64,000 bases of DNA. Origin: Pseudomonas sp. KU43P (GTDB lineage: Bacteria > Pseudomonadota > Gammaproteobacteria > Pseudomonadales > Pseudomonadaceae). The DNA lies in NCBI RefSeq assembly GCF_033095865.1, contig NZ_AP019365.1:5367501-5431500 (forward strand), written 5' to 3'. Of this stretch, positions 1-12,037 are shown piece after piece. The notes beneath the pieces are model-generated. The model saw only the letters and a program-made list of their open reading frames with translations. It had not been told where the DNA came from and did not search any database. A program made the position numbers and the translations under genes. Each line of letters begins with the position of its first letter. Positions within the stretch are counted from its first letter, which is position 1.

Positions 1-1054
1 CGGAATTCTTAACCAGGCCTGCGCGATTCAGCACCGCAGCGATCGGCAAGCTTTCTGCCGCCGCAACCTCAACCTCAGGCAAGTCTTCTGGCAACTCACC
101 TTCCTTCATACGGTTACCCGCCGCGCGGTGAGCATTGGCCGCAGCCTCTTCGCCATGGAAACGCGCAACGATCTCTTCCGCAAGCTTGATCTTGATATCA
201 CGCGGGTTGGCGCCATTAGCCACATCGACACGGAACTGCTCGATCTCTTCCATCGAGCGGAAGCTCAGCAACTCGAAGTAACGCCACATCAGCGTGTCCG
301 GAATCGACACCAGCTTGCTGTACATCACTCCAGGCGCCTCCTGGATGCCGACGTAGTTGCCCAGCGACTTGGACATCTTCTTCACGCCGTCCAGCCCCTC
401 GAGCAGCGGCATGGTCACGATGTTCTGCGCCTCCTGGCCGTAGGCACGCTGCAGCTCGCGCCCCATCAGCAGGTTGAACTTCTGATCGGTGCCGCCCAAT
501 TCCACGTCAGCCCTCAGCGCTACCGAGTCGTAGCCCTGTACCAGCGGGTAAAGGAATTCGTGAATGGCAATCGGCTGATTGGTGGTGTAACGCTTGTCGA
601 AGTCATCGCGCTCGAGCATACGCGCAACGGTGTACTGCGATGCCAGGCGAATGAAGTCGGCCGGGGTCAGCTTGTCCATCCAGGTGGAGTTGAAGGCGAC
701 TTCGGTCTTGGCCGGGTCAAGGATCTTGAACACCTGCTGCTTATAGGTCTCGGCATTGTCCAGCACCTGCTCGCGCGTCAGCGGCGGACGCGTGGCGCTC
801 TTGCCGCTTGGGTCACCGATCATCCCGGTGAAGTCACCGATCAGAAAGATCACCTGATGCCCCAGCTCCTGGAACTGGCGCAGCTTGTTGATCAGCACCG
901 TATGCCCCAGGTGCAGATCGGGCGCAGTTGGGTCGAAGCCTGCCTTGATGCGCAGAGGTTGGCCGCGCTTGAGCTTCTCCACCAGTTCCGACTCGACCAA
1001 CACTTCTTCCGCACCGCGCTTGATAAGCGCCAGCTGCTCTTCAACCGACTTCAT
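1..1054 (-). CDS. tyrS: Tyrosyl-tRNA synthetase, 3' end cut by window edge
   Basis: Reverse-strand reading frame from an ATG at 1054 that runs off the left edge, so about 351 residues are visible of the roughly 400 usual for the family. It charges tRNA-Tyr with tyrosine in the cytoplasm. The class I HIGH-type motif appears as HLGH (residues 48-51) inside [11 protein letters not shown], and KMSKS is at 226-230. The C-terminal S4 RNA-binding domain would lie mostly outside the window. It is divergent from the M23 peptidase gene, the two sharing a gap of about 215 bases. The annotation is secure; only the stop codon is unseen. Confidence 0.97.
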   Translation of the reverse strand, partial: MKSVEEQLALIKRGAEEVLVESELVEKLKRGQPLRIKAGFDPTAPDLHLGHTVLINKLRQFQELGHQVIFLIGDFTGMIGDPSGKSATRPPLTREQVLDNAETYKQQVFKILDPAKTEVAFNSTWMDKLTPADFIRLASQYTVARMLERDDFDKRYTTNQPIAIHEFLYPLVQGYDSVALRADVELGGTDQKFNLLMGRELQRAYGQEAQNIVTMPLLEGLDGVKKMSKSLGNYVGIQEAPGVMYSKLVSIPDTLMWRYFELLSFRSMEEIEQFRVDVANGANPRDIKIKLAEEIVARFHGEEAAANAHRAAGNRMKEGELPEDLPEVEVAAAESLPIAAVLNRAGLVKNS

Positions 1055-1169
1055 AAACAGACCCGCTAGGCTCAGATTCAAGGGGAGCCAACCATACAAG
1101 ATCGGCCATCAAATACAAGTTTCGCAATGGAATGTGACCTGACCGCAGCGTTGCGGCGTCTACGCGCCC

Positions 1170-1198
1170 TTGCGTGAAAGTGGATTTGGTTATATTTT
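1170..1198 (+). promoter_or_regulatory. Candidate sigma-70 promoter for the M23 peptidase gene
   Basis: TTGCGT (1170-1175) and TATTTT (1193-1198) are separated by 17 bases, in an AT-rich stretch unlike the surrounding GC-rich DNA. It lies about 70 bases upstream of the chosen ATG at 1270. This is consensus matching only. Confidence 0.4.
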
Positions 1199-1269
1199 AT
1201 ACAGTTATTTCATCTTCATCATGTCATTCATCTTTTCCATATTCACTTTTCTTCAAAGTCACCTTACCT

Positions 1270-3784
<2,515 letters not shown>

Positions 3785-3802
3785 CAGGCCATTTCACAAT
3801 GC

Positions 3803-3830
3803 AAAACGCCGCGCTTGTGCGCGGCGTTTT
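3803..3830. terminator. Bidirectional Rho-independent terminator between anmK and erpA
   Basis: A 12-bp perfect inverted repeat (AAAACGCCGCGC / GCGCGGCGTTTT) around a TTGT loop, with an A-tract on one side and a T-tract on the other. It can therefore end both convergent transcripts. Confidence 0.92.
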
Positions 3831-3844
3831 CATATCATCCGGCT

Positions 3845-4195
3845 TCAGATCGAGAACGAGGAACCACAGCCACAAGTAGTGGATGCATTCGGGTTCTTGA
3901 TCACGAAGCGCGAACCTTCCAGACCTTCCTGATAGTCCACCTCGGCGCCTGCCAGGTACTGGAAGCTCATCGGATCGACCACCAAGGACACACCCTCGCG
4001 CTCGACGATGGTGTCATCCTCGGCCACATCTTCATCGAAGGTGAAACCGTACTGGAAGCCCGAGCAACCGCCACCAGTCACGAACACACGCAACTTCAGG
4101 CGATCGTTGCCTTCCTCGGAAACCAGGGTCTTCACCTTTTGCGCTGCCCCCTGGGTGAATTCCAAAGCCGTGGGGGTGAAGGTTTCGACGCTCAT
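3845..4195 (-). CDS. erpA: Iron-sulfur cluster insertion protein ErpA (A-type carrier)
   Basis: A 116-residue A-type Fe-S carrier that delivers clusters to apo-proteins. The three ligand cysteines are present: C44 in [11 protein letters not shown], and C108 and C110 in the C-terminal TTCGCGSS motif. The reading frame is open further upstream to 4312, but the sequence there is not conserved-looking; [14 protein letters not shown] at 4195 is the natural start. It stands alone between two hairpin terminators, downstream of argC on the same strand. Confidence 0.96.
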   Translation of the reverse strand: MSVETFTPTALEFTQGAAQKVKTLVSEEGNDRLKLRVFVTGGGCSGFQYGFTFDEDVAEDDTIVEREGVSLVVDPMSFQYLAGAEVDYQEGLEGSRFVIKNPNASTTCGCGSSFSI

Positions 4196-4302
4196 GTAGA
4201 TTCTCCCGGCGCAGTGCCGCCATAAAACTCGATGACGCGCATTATCCGCTTCTCCGAGAAAATCGGTCAAGAATTGTGCGGCTTTAGTCGCGGCAGACAA
4301 AA

Positions 4303-4323
4303 AGGCCCGCACTGGGCGGGCCT
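4303..4323 (-). terminator. Terminator downstream of argC
   Basis: Stem AGGCCCGC (4303-4310) pairs with GCGGGCCT (4316-4323) around a 5-base loop. Read on the minus strand it is followed by TTTTTGTC, giving an intrinsic terminator 18 bases after the argC stop. Confidence 0.85.
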
Positions 4324-4340
4324 CTTTGACAAACCTGCGC

Positions 4341-5375
4341 TTACGGCAGCAGGCCAGCGTGGGACAGGCCCATGCGCTCGTCCAGGCCGAACAGGATGTT
4401 CAGGTTCTGCACTGCCTGGCCTGAAGCCCCTTTCACCAGGTTGTCGATCACCGACAGCACCACCACCAGATCCCCACCCTGTGGGCGATGAACGGCAATA
4501 CGGCAAACGTTGGCACCACGTACGCTGCGGGTCTCCGGGTGGCTGCCCGCCGGCATCACGTCGACGAACGGCTCATCGGCATAGCGTTTTTCGAACAGCG
4601 CCTGCAGGTCGACCGAGGTATCGGCGACGGTCGCGTAGAGGGTGGCATGGATGCCACGAATCATCGGGGTCAGATGCGGTACGAAGGTCAAGCCGATGTC
4701 CTTGCCCGCAGCCAGGCGCAGGCCTTGGCTGATTTCCGGCAGATGGCGATGCCCCTTCACCGCGTAGGCCTTCATGCTTTCCCCAGCTTCACAGAACAGC
4801 GAACCCACGGCCGCACCACGGCCGGCACCGCTGACGCCCGACTTGCAGTCGGCGATCAAGCGTGCCGGGTCGGCCAAGCCAGCCTCGAGCAGTGGCAGGA
4901 AACCAAGCTGGGTAGCGGTGGGGTAACAGCCCGGCACCGCGATCAGGCGTGCTTCGCGGATCTTGTCGCGGTTCACTTCCGGCAGGCCGTAGACCGCATC
5001 CTTGAGCAGCTCGGGCGCACCGTGCGGCTGACCGTACCATTTGCCCCACTCGGTGGCGTCCTGCAGGCGGAAGTCGGCGGACAGGTCGATGACTTTGGTC
5101 CCAGCCGCAAGCAGCTCGCCAGCCAGCGCATGGGCAACGCCGTGCGGGGTGGCGAAGAACACCACGTCGCAGGCCGCCAGGGTCTTGCTGTCCGGCACAC
5201 TGAATGCCAGGCCGTCGTAGTGGCCGCGCAAGTTTGGATACATGTCGGCGACCGCCACGCCCGCTTCGGAACGCGAAGTGATGACCGCCACTTCGGCCTG
5301 TGGATGCTGCGCCAGCAGACGCAACAGTTCGACGCCGGTGTAACCCGTGCCGCCGACGATACCGACCTTGATCAT
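4341..5375 (-). CDS. argC: N-acetyl-gamma-glutamyl-phosphate reductase
   Basis: A 344-residue NADPH-dependent enzyme that reduces N-acetylglutamyl phosphate to the semialdehyde in arginine synthesis. It has the N-terminal dinucleotide loop [10 protein letters not shown] (residues 5-14) and the active-site cysteine C150 in VPGCYPTA. The open frame extends to 5471, but the ATG at 5375 gives the canonical MIKVGIVGG start. It is divergently arranged with hemJ and followed by its own terminator, so it is probably monocistronic. Confidence 0.97.
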   Translation of the reverse strand: MIKVGIVGGTGYTGVELLRLLAQHPQAEVAVITSRSEAGVAVADMYPNLRGHYDGLAFSVPDSKTLAACDVVFFATPHGVAHALAGELLAAGTKVIDLSADFRLQDATEWGKWYGQPHGAPELLKDAVYGLPEVNRDKIREARLIAVPGCYPTATQLGFLPLLEAGLADPARLIADCKSGVSGAGRGAAVGSLFCEAGESMKAYAVKGHRHLPEISQGLRLAAGKDIGLTFVPHLTPMIRGIHATLYATVADTSVDLQALFEKRYADEPFVDVMPAGSHPETRSVRGANVCRIAVHRPQGGDLVVVLSVIDNLVKGASGQAVQNLNILFGLDERMGLSHAGLLP

Positions 5376-5519
5376 AACGCTTGCCCCTTTTATCAACGAG
5401 CCGACTGGAAAGCGCACGATAATAGGGGGGCCAGGCGCCTGTAACAACTCTTCGGGTGACCCTTCGGGCACTTGGCCTCTACTATCTGACGACCGTGAAA
5501 ACCTGAAGGAACTCCCTCC

Positions 5520-5945
5520 ATGCTTTATCTATGGATCAAAGCGCTGCATATCGTCAGCGTGGTCTGCTGGTTCGCCGGCCTGTTCTACCTGCCTCGTCTG
5601 TTCGTCTACCACGCCCAAAGCCAGGACAGCATCAGCCAGGAACGCTTCGTCACCATGGAGCGCAAGCTGTACCGCGGCATCATGAACCCGGCAATGATCG
5701 CCACATATGTGTTCGGAGCCTGGATGCTATACCTCACGCCCGGCTGGCTGAGCCAAGGCTGGCTGCATGCCAAGCTGACCCTGGTGATCCTGCTGACTGG
5801 CTACCACCACGTATGCGGCGCTCAACGCAAACGCTTCGCCAGCGGTACCAATACTCGCGGTCACGTCTACTACCGTTGGTTCAACGAAGTGCCGGTGCTG
5901 TTCCTCTTGGGCATCGTGATCCTCGTGGTGGTCAAACCGTTCTGA
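5520..5945 (+). CDS. hemJ: HemJ-type protoporphyrinogen IX oxidase (UPF0093 membrane protein)
   Basis: A 141-residue inner-membrane protein with about four hydrophobic helices. The N-terminal [20 protein letters not shown] with His10 in helix 1, and the downstream LPRLFVYHA and YHHVCG segments, are typical of HemJ. HemJ oxidises protoporphyrinogen IX to protoporphyrin IX in haem synthesis in bacteria lacking HemG or HemY. A purine-rich GAAGGAA precedes the ATG. The next gene starts about 30 bases downstream, so they may be co-transcribed. Confidence 0.88.
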   Translation: MLYLWIKALHIVSVVCWFAGLFYLPRLFVYHAQSQDSISQERFVTMERKLYRGIMNPAMIATYVFGAWMLYLTPGWLSQGWLHAKLTLVILLTGYHHVCGAQRKRFASGTNTRGHVYYRWFNEVPVLFLLGIVILVVVKPF

Positions 5946-5975
5946 CACACATCGTTCTGCACTGGAGCCTTGCCC

Positions 5976-6932
5976 ATGTCTTTGCCTGCCTCGCTCGAAC
6001 AACGCCTGCGCTTGCCCGTGGTCGCCGCCCCCATGTTCCTGATATCCAACCCTGATCTGGTCCTGGCCTGCTGTGGTAATGGCATCGTGGGCAGCTTCCC
6101 GGCCCTGAACCAGCGCGACAGTGCCGGTTTCAAGGCCTGGCTCGAAGAGATCGAGGCCGGCCTGGCAAAGCTGCATGAACCCGCTCCCTATGCCGTGAAC
6201 CTGATCGTTCACCCCACCAACCCACGCCTGCAGGCAGACCTGGCACTGTGCGTGGAGCATCGTGTGCCGATCGTCATCACCAGCCTGGGTGCGGTGAAGG
6301 AAGTGGTGGATGCGGTACACAACTACGGCGGCCTCGTGTTCCATGACGTGACTACCCGCCGGCATGCAGAAAAAGCTGCCGAGGCCGGCGTCGATGGCCT
6401 GATCGCGGTGGCGGCGGGCGCTGGCGGGCATGCCGGTACCTGGAGCCCGTTCGCCCTGGCGGCCGAAATTCGCCAGTTCTTCGACAAGACCCTGTTACTG
6501 GCTGGTTGCATCAACCACGGCCACGAGATTCTGGCTGCCCAGTTGCTGGGGGCCGACCTGGCCTACATGGGCACTCGTTTCATCGCCACCCGCGAAAGCC
6601 ATGCGCAGGATGCCTACAAACAGATGCTGCTCGATGCCCAAGCCGCTGACATCATTCACACGCCTGCGGTTTCGGGCATACCGGCGAGCTTCCTGCGGCC
6701 AAGCCTGGAACAGGCCGGTTACGACATGGCGGCGCTGAAAGCGGGGCACGAACAGGGCAAGCTCAAGCCCCTCGATGACGAAGCGAAAGTGTGGAAGACC
6801 GTCTGGTCTGCCGGCCAGGGCGTAGGCGAGATCCATGACCTGCCCACTACTGCCACACTGATCGAGCGCCTTCACGGTGAGTACCATGCAGCGCTCGAAC
6901 GCAGCCAGTCATTAAGCGTCAAGGCCTTGTAG
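5976..6932 (+). CDS. Nitronate monooxygenase-like FMN oxidoreductase
   Basis: A 318-residue TIM-barrel flavoprotein of the 2-nitropropane dioxygenase family. It shows LPVVAAPMFLISNP at the N-terminus and the FMN phosphate-binding stretch with AVAAGAGGHAGTW, followed by LLAGCINHG and ADLAYMGTRF. Members oxidise alkyl nitronates or act as NAD(P)H-quinone reductases; the substrate cannot be told from sequence. A TTG lies in frame 6 bases earlier, but the ATG at 5976 has GGAG at proper spacing and is preferred. Confidence 0.85.
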   Translation: MSLPASLEQRLRLPVVAAPMFLISNPDLVLACCGNGIVGSFPALNQRDSAGFKAWLEEIEAGLAKLHEPAPYAVNLIVHPTNPRLQADLALCVEHRVPIVITSLGAVKEVVDAVHNYGGLVFHDVTTRRHAEKAAEAGVDGLIAVAAGAGGHAGTWSPFALAAEIRQFFDKTLLLAGCINHGHEILAAQLLGADLAYMGTRFIATRESHAQDAYKQMLLDAQAADIIHTPAVSGIPASFLRPSLEQAGYDMAALKAGHEQGKLKPLDDEAKVWKTVWSAGQGVGEIHDLPTTATLIERLHGEYHAALERSQSLSVKAL

Positions 6933-6999
6933 CAAAAGGCAACACCTTGCCTGGCCAAGTTGTACACTAAGCGCCCTCTTCAGCCCCCAGGAGCCTTGC

Positions 7000-7782
7000 A
7001 TGACCCGTTACGCCATGATCACCGGTGCTTCCAGCGGCCTGGGCCTGGCCCTGGCGGAAGCCCTGGCGCGGCGTGGGCGCAATCTGATCCTGGTGGCACG
7101 CCATCGCGAAACACTGGAGCCGGTAGCCATCGAGCTGACCCAGCGCTTCGGCGTCGAGGTACTGTTTCGCGCCTGCGATCTGAGCCAGCCGCTGCGCCTG
7201 TCAGGTTTCGTGCTCGAGCTGGAAGAGGGCGAGCGACGCATCGACCTGCTGGTAAATTGCGCCGGCCAACGCACCTATGGCCCATTCCTGGCCCACGAAT
7301 GGGCTGATGAGCAGGACCTGCTTGAGGTCAACATCCTTGCCTTGAGCCGCCTCTGCCACGCCATCGGCAACCTGATGGCGGTGCAAGGTGGCGGGCAGAT
7401 CCTCAATGTGGCCGGCCTGGCTGCTGCTGCGCCCGGCCCCTGGATGGCCACCTACGCGGCAAGCAAGGCGTATGTGCTGAGTTTCAGCGAAGCACTGCGC
7501 GAAGAGCTCAAGCCCACCGGCATCAAGGTTTCGGTACTGTGCCCTGGCCCGGTGCGTTCGGCACTTCGGCGCATTCCACGGCTCGACGGCAACAGCCGCT
7601 GCCTGAGTCCCGAGGAAGTGGCCCTGTACACCGTGCGCGCCCTGGCAAAGAACCGCGCCCTGATCATGCCAGTGCGGCGCAACCGCTGGCTGGCCTTCGC
7701 CCCGCGCCTGTTGCCGCGCTGGCTGGCGCGCAAGTTGGCAGGCTTCATTCACCGCCGTTACTGCCCGGTCGGCATGGAATAG
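7000..7782 (+). CDS. Short-chain dehydrogenase/reductase lacking the catalytic Ser
   Basis: A 260-residue SDR. It has the cofactor loop TGASSGLG (residues 8-15), NCAG (about 86-89) and the active-site YAASK with Y152 and K156. The classical SDR serine, about 13 residues before the Tyr, falls in NVAGLAAAAPGP: where relatives usually read NVAS, this protein has Gly139. The C-terminal third is Arg-rich with a hydrophobic WLAFAPRLLPRWLARKL, perhaps membrane-associating. The substrate is unknown. AGGAG precedes the ATG. It sits alone between an oxidoreductase and a HIT protein, on the same strand as both. Confidence 0.85.
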   Translation: MTRYAMITGASSGLGLALAEALARRGRNLILVARHRETLEPVAIELTQRFGVEVLFRACDLSQPLRLSGFVLELEEGERRIDLLVNCAGQRTYGPFLAHEWADEQDLLEVNILALSRLCHAIGNLMAVQGGGQILNVAGLAAAAPGPWMATYAASKAYVLSFSEALREELKPTGIKVSVLCPGPVRSALRRIPRLDGNSRCLSPEEVALYTVRALAKNRALIMPVRRNRWLAFAPRLLPRWLARKLAGFIHRRYCPVGME

Positions 7783-7845
7783 CCTCTGGGCGAGCGGCGT
7801 CTTGCTGAGTACACTCGGCCCGACCCTCACCATGGAGCAAGTGCT

Positions 7846-8184
7846 GTGGACGATTTATTCCTCAAAATCATCAACCGGGAAATCCCGGCGGATATCATCT
7901 ACGAAGACGACCAGATTCTGGCCTTCAAGGATATCGCCCCCGCGGCGCCAGTACACTTTCTGGTCATCCCGAAGAAACACATCCGCACCCTCAACGACCT
8001 GACCGAAGAGGACAAGGCCCTGGCCGGCCATATCCTGTTCACTGCCCAGCGCCTGGCCGTCGAGCAAGGTTGTGAAGAAGGTTTCCGCGTGGTCATGAAC
8101 TGCAACCCGAAGGGTGGCCAGACCGTCTACCACATCCATATGCATGTGCTCGGCCAACGCCAGATGAACTGGCCACCGGGCTGA
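7846..8184 (+). CDS. HIT-family (HinT-like) nucleotide phosphoramidase
   Basis: A 112-residue histidine-triad protein of the Hint branch, which hydrolyses purine nucleoside phosphoramidates and acyl-adenylates. The triad is complete at the C-terminus as HIHMHVLG. The conserved N-terminal FLKIINREIPADIIYEDD and the DIAPAAPVHFLVIPKKH block are typical. The start is GTG at 7846, preceded by GGAG about 10 bases upstream; a nearby ATG at 7832 is out of frame. Confidence 0.93.
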   Translation: MDDLFLKIINREIPADIIYEDDQILAFKDIAPAAPVHFLVIPKKHIRTLNDLTEEDKALAGHILFTAQRLAVEQGCEEGFRVVMNCNPKGGQTVYHIHMHVLGQRQMNWPPG

Positions 8185-8250
8185 CCCAAGGCAAGCCCCT
8201 CCCGGGCGATTGAGGTAAACTGTCGGGCATCACTTCAGCGGAGGTGCCCG

Positions 8251-8898
8251 ATGGCCACCGAACGTCACTATTCGCCGCTCGACCGCTTGTTGCTGCAGGC
8301 AGATACCGCCATGCGCACCTTGCTGCCCTTCAGCGGCCAACCGTCCCGGCCCTCCCCGGCCATCATCCAGCCGGATGTCGAACTGGACGAGAACCAAACC
8401 CGCCATGTGGCCGGGCTGATGCGCATCAACCATACCGGCGAAGTCTGCGCCCAGGCGCTCTACCAGGGCCAGGCCCTGACTGCCAAGCTGCCGCAGGTGC
8501 GCAAGGCGATGGAACATGCAGCCGAGGAAGAAGTCGACCACCTGGCCTGGTGCGAACAGCGCATCCGCCAGCTCGGCAGCCACCCAAGCGTGCTCAACCC
8601 GCTGTTCTATGGCATGTCCTTCGGCATCGGCGCTCTTGCCGGCCTGGTCAGCGACAAGGTCAGCCTGGGTTTCGTCGCCGCTACCGAGCACCAAGTATGC
8701 AAGCACCTGGACGAACACCTCGAACAGATTCCCCACGAAGATGAAAAATCCCGCGCAATCCTCGAACAGATGCGCGTGGATGAAGAGCATCACGCCGAGT
8801 CGGCTCTCGAGGCCGGCGGCTATCGCTTCCCCGCTCCGGTACGCTTCGGCATGAGCTTGATGGCCAAGGTCATGACCAAGAGCACCTACCGCATTTAA
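8251..8898 (+). CDS. coq7: 2-polyprenyl-3-methyl-6-methoxy-1,4-benzoquinone monooxygenase
   Basis: A 215-residue di-iron hydroxylase that carries out the last ring hydroxylation of ubiquinone synthesis at the inner membrane. Ferritin-like iron ligands are visible: E64 in [12 protein letters not shown], then E94 and H97 in [10 protein letters not shown], and a second EExH in the C-terminal half ([11 protein letters not shown]). GGAGG lies just upstream of the ATG. The following membrane-protein gene starts 10 bases after the stop. Confidence 0.95.
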   Translation: MATERHYSPLDRLLLQADTAMRTLLPFSGQPSRPSPAIIQPDVELDENQTRHVAGLMRINHTGEVCAQALYQGQALTAKLPQVRKAMEHAAEEEVDHLAWCEQRIRQLGSHPSVLNPLFYGMSFGIGALAGLVSDKVSLGFVAATEHQVCKHLDEHLEQIPHEDEKSRAILEQMRVDEEHHAESALEAGGYRFPAPVRFGMSLMAKVMTKSTYRI

Positions 8899-8908
8899 GG
8901 GCACGCCC

Positions 8909-9949
8909 ATGACGGACCGCATAGACGCCAAGGATCTGGCGCGAGCCGTGCAAGCCGGCATTCTCCAGCCGGGCCAGGACCAGGCCCTGCTGGACTTCCT
9001 GCGTCATCAGCCCGCCTCGCGCGGCAGTTTTCAGCTGGCTCACGTTGCCTTCTACTTCGGCGCCCTGCTGATAATGGGCGCCATGGGCTGGCTGCTCACC
9101 GAGGCCTGGATGCGCATCGGCGACTGGGCCCTGATGGCCATCGCTGCCTTGTACATCGCCTTGCTAACCGTCTTCGCACTGAACCTGCAGAGGCGCCAGC
9201 AACCCGTTGCCGCTGGCGTGCTGGCGGCCGTGGCAGTGAGCATTGTGCCATTAGCAGTGTTCGCCCTCGAACGGCTGGCTGGCTGGTGGCCGCTGGACGA
9301 TGCACAAACTGACTATCACCAGTACTACACCTACGTTCAGGGTGGCTGGCTGGTGATGGAGTTAGCCACGGTGCTCGCCGGCTTGCTGATGCTGCGGCTG
9401 ATTCCCTATCCATTCATCGTGATGCCCATTGCGATCGCGCTGTGGTTCATGTCGATGGACCTGAGCGAGTGGATATTTGGCTCGTCGTTCAGCTGGGAGC
9501 AGCGACGCACGGTTTCGCTGTGGTTCGGGCTGGGGTTGTTGCTGGTGTTTCTGCTTATCGACGGCCGTACCCGCGAGGACTATGCCCACTGGGGTTACCT
9601 GGCGGGACTGGCAGCGTTCTGGGGCGGGTTGACGATGATGGAAAGCGACAGCGAACTGGGCAAGGCGCTGTACTGCCTGATCAACCTCGGCCTGATGGGC
9701 ATGGCTGTGCTGCTTCGTCGGCCGGTGTTCATGGTGTTCGGGGCGCTGGGGGTGGCGGCCTATCTCGGCTATCTGTCTTACGAGGTGTTTGCCGAATCGC
9801 TGCTGTTCCCGGTGGTGCTGACGCTGATCGGACTCGGTGTCATCGGCTTAGGGCTGGGGTATCAGAAGCGGCGGGAGCAGTTGAGCCAGGCCGTAAGGCG
9901 CCGGCTACCGGGGTGGTTGCTGGTGGCCTTGCCAGCCTTGCGCAATTGA
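8909..9949 (+). CDS. Polytopic membrane protein of unknown function
   Basis: A 346-residue protein with a soluble N-terminus of about 40 residues (MTDRIDAKDLARAVQAGILQ, a helical segment like that preceding DUF2157-type membrane domains) followed by some eight to ten hydrophobic helices. Charged, Trp/Tyr-rich loops such as DDAQTDYHQYYTYVQGG lie between them, and the tail is basic (QKRREQLSQAVRRRLPGW). No catalytic motif is recognisable. It starts 10 bases after coq7, so it is probably in the same transcript. I do not recognise a function. Confidence 0.75.
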   Translation: MTDRIDAKDLARAVQAGILQPGQDQALLDFLRHQPASRGSFQLAHVAFYFGALLIMGAMGWLLTEAWMRIGDWALMAIAALYIALLTVFALNLQRRQQPVAAGVLAAVAVSIVPLAVFALERLAGWWPLDDAQTDYHQYYTYVQGGWLVMELATVLAGLLMLRLIPYPFIVMPIAIALWFMSMDLSEWIFGSSFSWEQRRTVSLWFGLGLLLVFLLIDGRTREDYAHWGYLAGLAAFWGGLTMMESDSELGKALYCLINLGLMGMAVLLRRPVFMVFGALGVAAYLGYLSYEVFAESLLFPVVLTLIGLGVIGLGLGYQKRREQLSQAVRRRLPGWLLVALPALRN

Positions 9950-9955
9950 AGAATG

Positions 9956-9978
9956 CCGGAGCCGCTTCACGGCCCCGG
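9956..9978. repeat. Hairpin between convergent genes
   Basis: CCGG-A-GCCG and CGGC-C-CCGG pair around a CTTCA loop in the 40-base gap between the membrane-protein gene and the OsmC gene. There is no T-tract in either direction after the stem, so termination would be weak. It may be a degraded REP. Confidence 0.45.
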
Positions 9979-9989
9979 AAAAATCAGGA

Positions 9990-10412
9990 TCAACCCAGCT
10001 CTACAATCTCGTACCCGTGGGTGATTTCCACACCCGCTCGCTCCAGCATGATCGACGCCGAGCAATACTTCTCCGCCGACAGCTCCACCGCACGCTTGAC
10101 CTGAGCCTCTTTCAGCCCACGGCCTTTGACCACGAAGTTCATGTGGATCTTGGTGAAGACTTTCGGGTCCTCACTGGCGCGCTCGGCTTCAAGAAAGGCT
10201 TCGCAGCTCTCCACCGCCTGCCGGGATTTCTTCAGAATGCTCACCACGTCGAAGCTGCTGCAGCCACCCAGGCCGAGCAGGAGCATTTCCATCGGGCGCA
10301 CGCCCAGGTTACGGCCGCCAGCCTCAGGCGGGCCATCCATCACCACCACATGGCCGCTCCCCGATTCGCCGAGGAACATCGCTTCACCGGCCCACTGGAT
10401 GCGTGCCTTCAT
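9990..10412 (-). CDS. OsmC/Ohr-family protein
   Basis: A 140-residue OsmC-fold protein. The two conserved cysteines are in LLGLGGCSSFDVVSILKK and in AVESCEAFLEAERA, the arrangement of thiol peroxidases of this family. The YhfA-like branch (MKARIQWAGEAMFLGESGSGH) is often found beside crp/vfr, as here, and its physiological substrate is undefined. It is divergent from vfr with a shared gap of about 190 bases. Confidence 0.9.
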   Translation of the reverse strand: MKARIQWAGEAMFLGESGSGHVVVMDGPPEAGGRNLGVRPMEMLLLGLGGCSSFDVVSILKKSRQAVESCEAFLEAERASEDPKVFTKIHMNFVVKGRGLKEAQVKRAVELSAEKYCSASIMLERAGVEITHGYEIVELG

Positions 10413-10603
10413 CTGTCCTTACTCCTGGAATTCGCAAAAGGGTGTCAGCTTAAGCCTTGTATGGCTGTCGGAAAAGCTCAATGCACGTCGCATTTGTGCC
10501 GAAACATCCTGCAGTGTCTGATAAGCTGGCGCCAATTGACTGGCGCGTCGCGTCAAGCAATGACTAACAAGAGCCTATGCGTCGCATCGAACAGGATTTC
10601 GTG

Positions 10604-11248
10604 ATGGTTGCCTCAGCCCTACCCGCCAAGATCAAGAACATCGACAAGCTGCTGGTGCATTGCCAGCGCCGCCGCTACACCGCCAAGAGCAACATCATCT
10701 GTGCCGGTGATCGTGCCGAAACCTTGTCGTTCATCATCAAGGGCTCAGTAACCATCCTGATCGAGGACGACGAAGGTCACGAGATGATCATCGCCTACCT
10801 CAACAATGGCGATTTCTTCGGTGAACTGGGGTTGTTCGAGCCAGCGAACAGCGACCAGCAGCGTAGTGCCTGGGTACGTGCCAAGACCGAATGTGAAGTG
10901 GCAGAGATCAGCTATGACAAGTTTCGCGAGCTGACCCGCCAGGACCCTGAAATCCTCTATGCCCTCGGCAGCCAGATGGCTCAGCGCCTGCGCAATACCA
11001 CGCGCAAGGTCGGCGACCTGGCCTTCTTCGATGTGACCGGCCGGGTTGCCCGTTGCCTGCTCGACCTGTGCAAGCAGCCGGATGCGATGACCCACCCGGA
11101 TGGCATGCAGATCAAGATCACCCGCCAGGAAATCGGCCGCATCGTCGGCTGTTCGCGGGAGATGGTCGGCCGCGTCCTCAAGGATCTCGAAGAGCGCAGC
11201 CTGGTGCAGGTCAAAGGCAAGACCATGGTGGTCTACGGCACCCGTTAA
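10604..11248 (+). CDS. vfr: cAMP-binding transcription factor Vfr (Crp homologue)
   Basis: A 214-residue CRP-family global regulator, in Pseudomonas controlling virulence, quorum sensing or carbon and nitrogen genes according to species. It has an N-terminal cyclic-nucleotide domain with GELGLFE and the RSAWVRA segment that contacts cAMP, a long dimer helix, and a C-terminal winged HTH ([20 protein letters not shown]). An upstream in-frame ATG at 10577 would add nine residues. The ATG at 10604 gives the 214-residue length I recall for P. aeruginosa Vfr and has AGGA 8 bases before it. Its last 4 bases overlap the end of the convergent lipoate-ligase-like gene. Confidence 0.95.
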   Translation: MVASALPAKIKNIDKLLVHCQRRRYTAKSNIICAGDRAETLSFIIKGSVTILIEDDEGHEMIIAYLNNGDFFGELGLFEPANSDQQRSAWVRAKTECEVAEISYDKFRELTRQDPEILYALGSQMAQRLRNTTRKVGDLAFFDVTGRVARCLLDLCKQPDAMTHPDGMQIKITRQEIGRIVGCSREMVGRVLKDLEERSLVQVKGKTMVVYGTR

Positions 11249-11949
11249 TCCTTGGGCAGCGCCGCCAGCACATCGTTGTAGGCCCGTGACAACCTTTCGA
11301 ACCAAGGCGCCTCGGGCACGACTTCGTGCAGTGCGATATGGCTATCGGCACGGCAGCGCTGGTCAAGTTCGCAACATTCATTGAAACGGTTGACCGCAGC
11401 GACCATCGACTCGCGCTCGTTATCCAGCAGCAGCGCGCCATGTACCAGTACGACCGGGCGCTTGCCGCCCAGCCCCTGGCGCCAGCGCTGCGCCGTACCA
11501 ACCAGCTTGCGACCGTTCAGGTTGACGTTGTAACGACCATCACAGAAGGCGCCATCGATCTCACCCACCGAAGCCACACCACCCCATTCACGCAATACAT
11601 CGCACAGTGGCAGGCAAAGGCGCTCATAGGCGTTTTCGATACGGCCGTGGTCGCCTTCGCTGCGCGGGGCGACATACACCAGCGCAACGTTCACCGTCGA
11701 GTGGGACTGAGGCACAGGCTCTCCGCCGGTTTCGCGCAACAACACCGGCCAGCCTGCGATGGCCAGTTCCGAGCAGGCGGCTTCGAAGTTGTCCAGGCGG
11801 CTCATGCGCCGGGGCATGACCAGAGCGTGGTCGGTCGGGCGCCAGAACAGCACACCACTTTCATGCTCGCCGCGGCAGACGGCGGCCAGCAACTCCTGTT
11901 CGGCGTGAAGGCCCTGTTCGACGGTCAGCGCCAGAGGTTGGTCAGTCAT
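11245..11949 (-). CDS. Lipoate-protein ligase-like (BPL/LPL catalytic domain) protein
   Basis: A 234-residue single-domain protein resembling Lpl[22 protein letters not shown] matches the substrate-loop region and [11 protein letters not shown] carries the lysine expected in LPL enzymes. It lacks an obvious C-terminal LplA accessory domain. It could attach lipoate or octanoate to carrier domains or act as an amidotransferase; sequence alone does not decide. It converges with vfr, overlapping by 4 bases, and lies upstream of trpC on the same strand beyond a terminator, so it is separate from the trp operon. Confidence 0.82.
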   Translation of the reverse strand: MTDQPLALTVEQGLHAEQELLAAVCRGEHESGVLFWRPTDHALVMPRRMSRLDNFEAACSELAIAGWPVLLRETGGEPVPQSHSTVNVALVYVAPRSEGDHGRIENAYERLCLPLCDVLREWGGVASVGEIDGAFCDGRYNVNLNGRKLVGTAQRWRQGLGGKRPVVLVHGALLLDNERESMVAAVNRFNECCELDQRCRADSHIALHEVVPEAPWFERLSRAYNDVLAALPKD

Positions 11950-12004
11950 TGTCCACCTTTGATGTGGTTGCTACTTGCCCCGCGAAGAGGTCGGAGCAGA
12001 CATA

Positions 12005-12029
12005 CAAAAAAGCCGGCGTGAGCCGGCTT
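12005..12029 (-). terminator. Terminator downstream of trpC
   Basis: AAGCCGGC (12010-12017) pairs with GCCGGCTT (12022-12029) around GTGA. On the minus strand it is followed by a T-run, just after the trpC stop at 12038, closing the trpGDC operon. Confidence 0.88.
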
Positions 12030-12037
12030 CGTTTCAA

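Noticed and set aside
128..1069. Long + strand ORF opposite tyrS
   Set aside because: The minus strand encodes a clear tyrosyl-tRNA synthetase with HLGH and KMSKS; the + frame is low in recognisable motifs and is a GC-rich antisense shadow.
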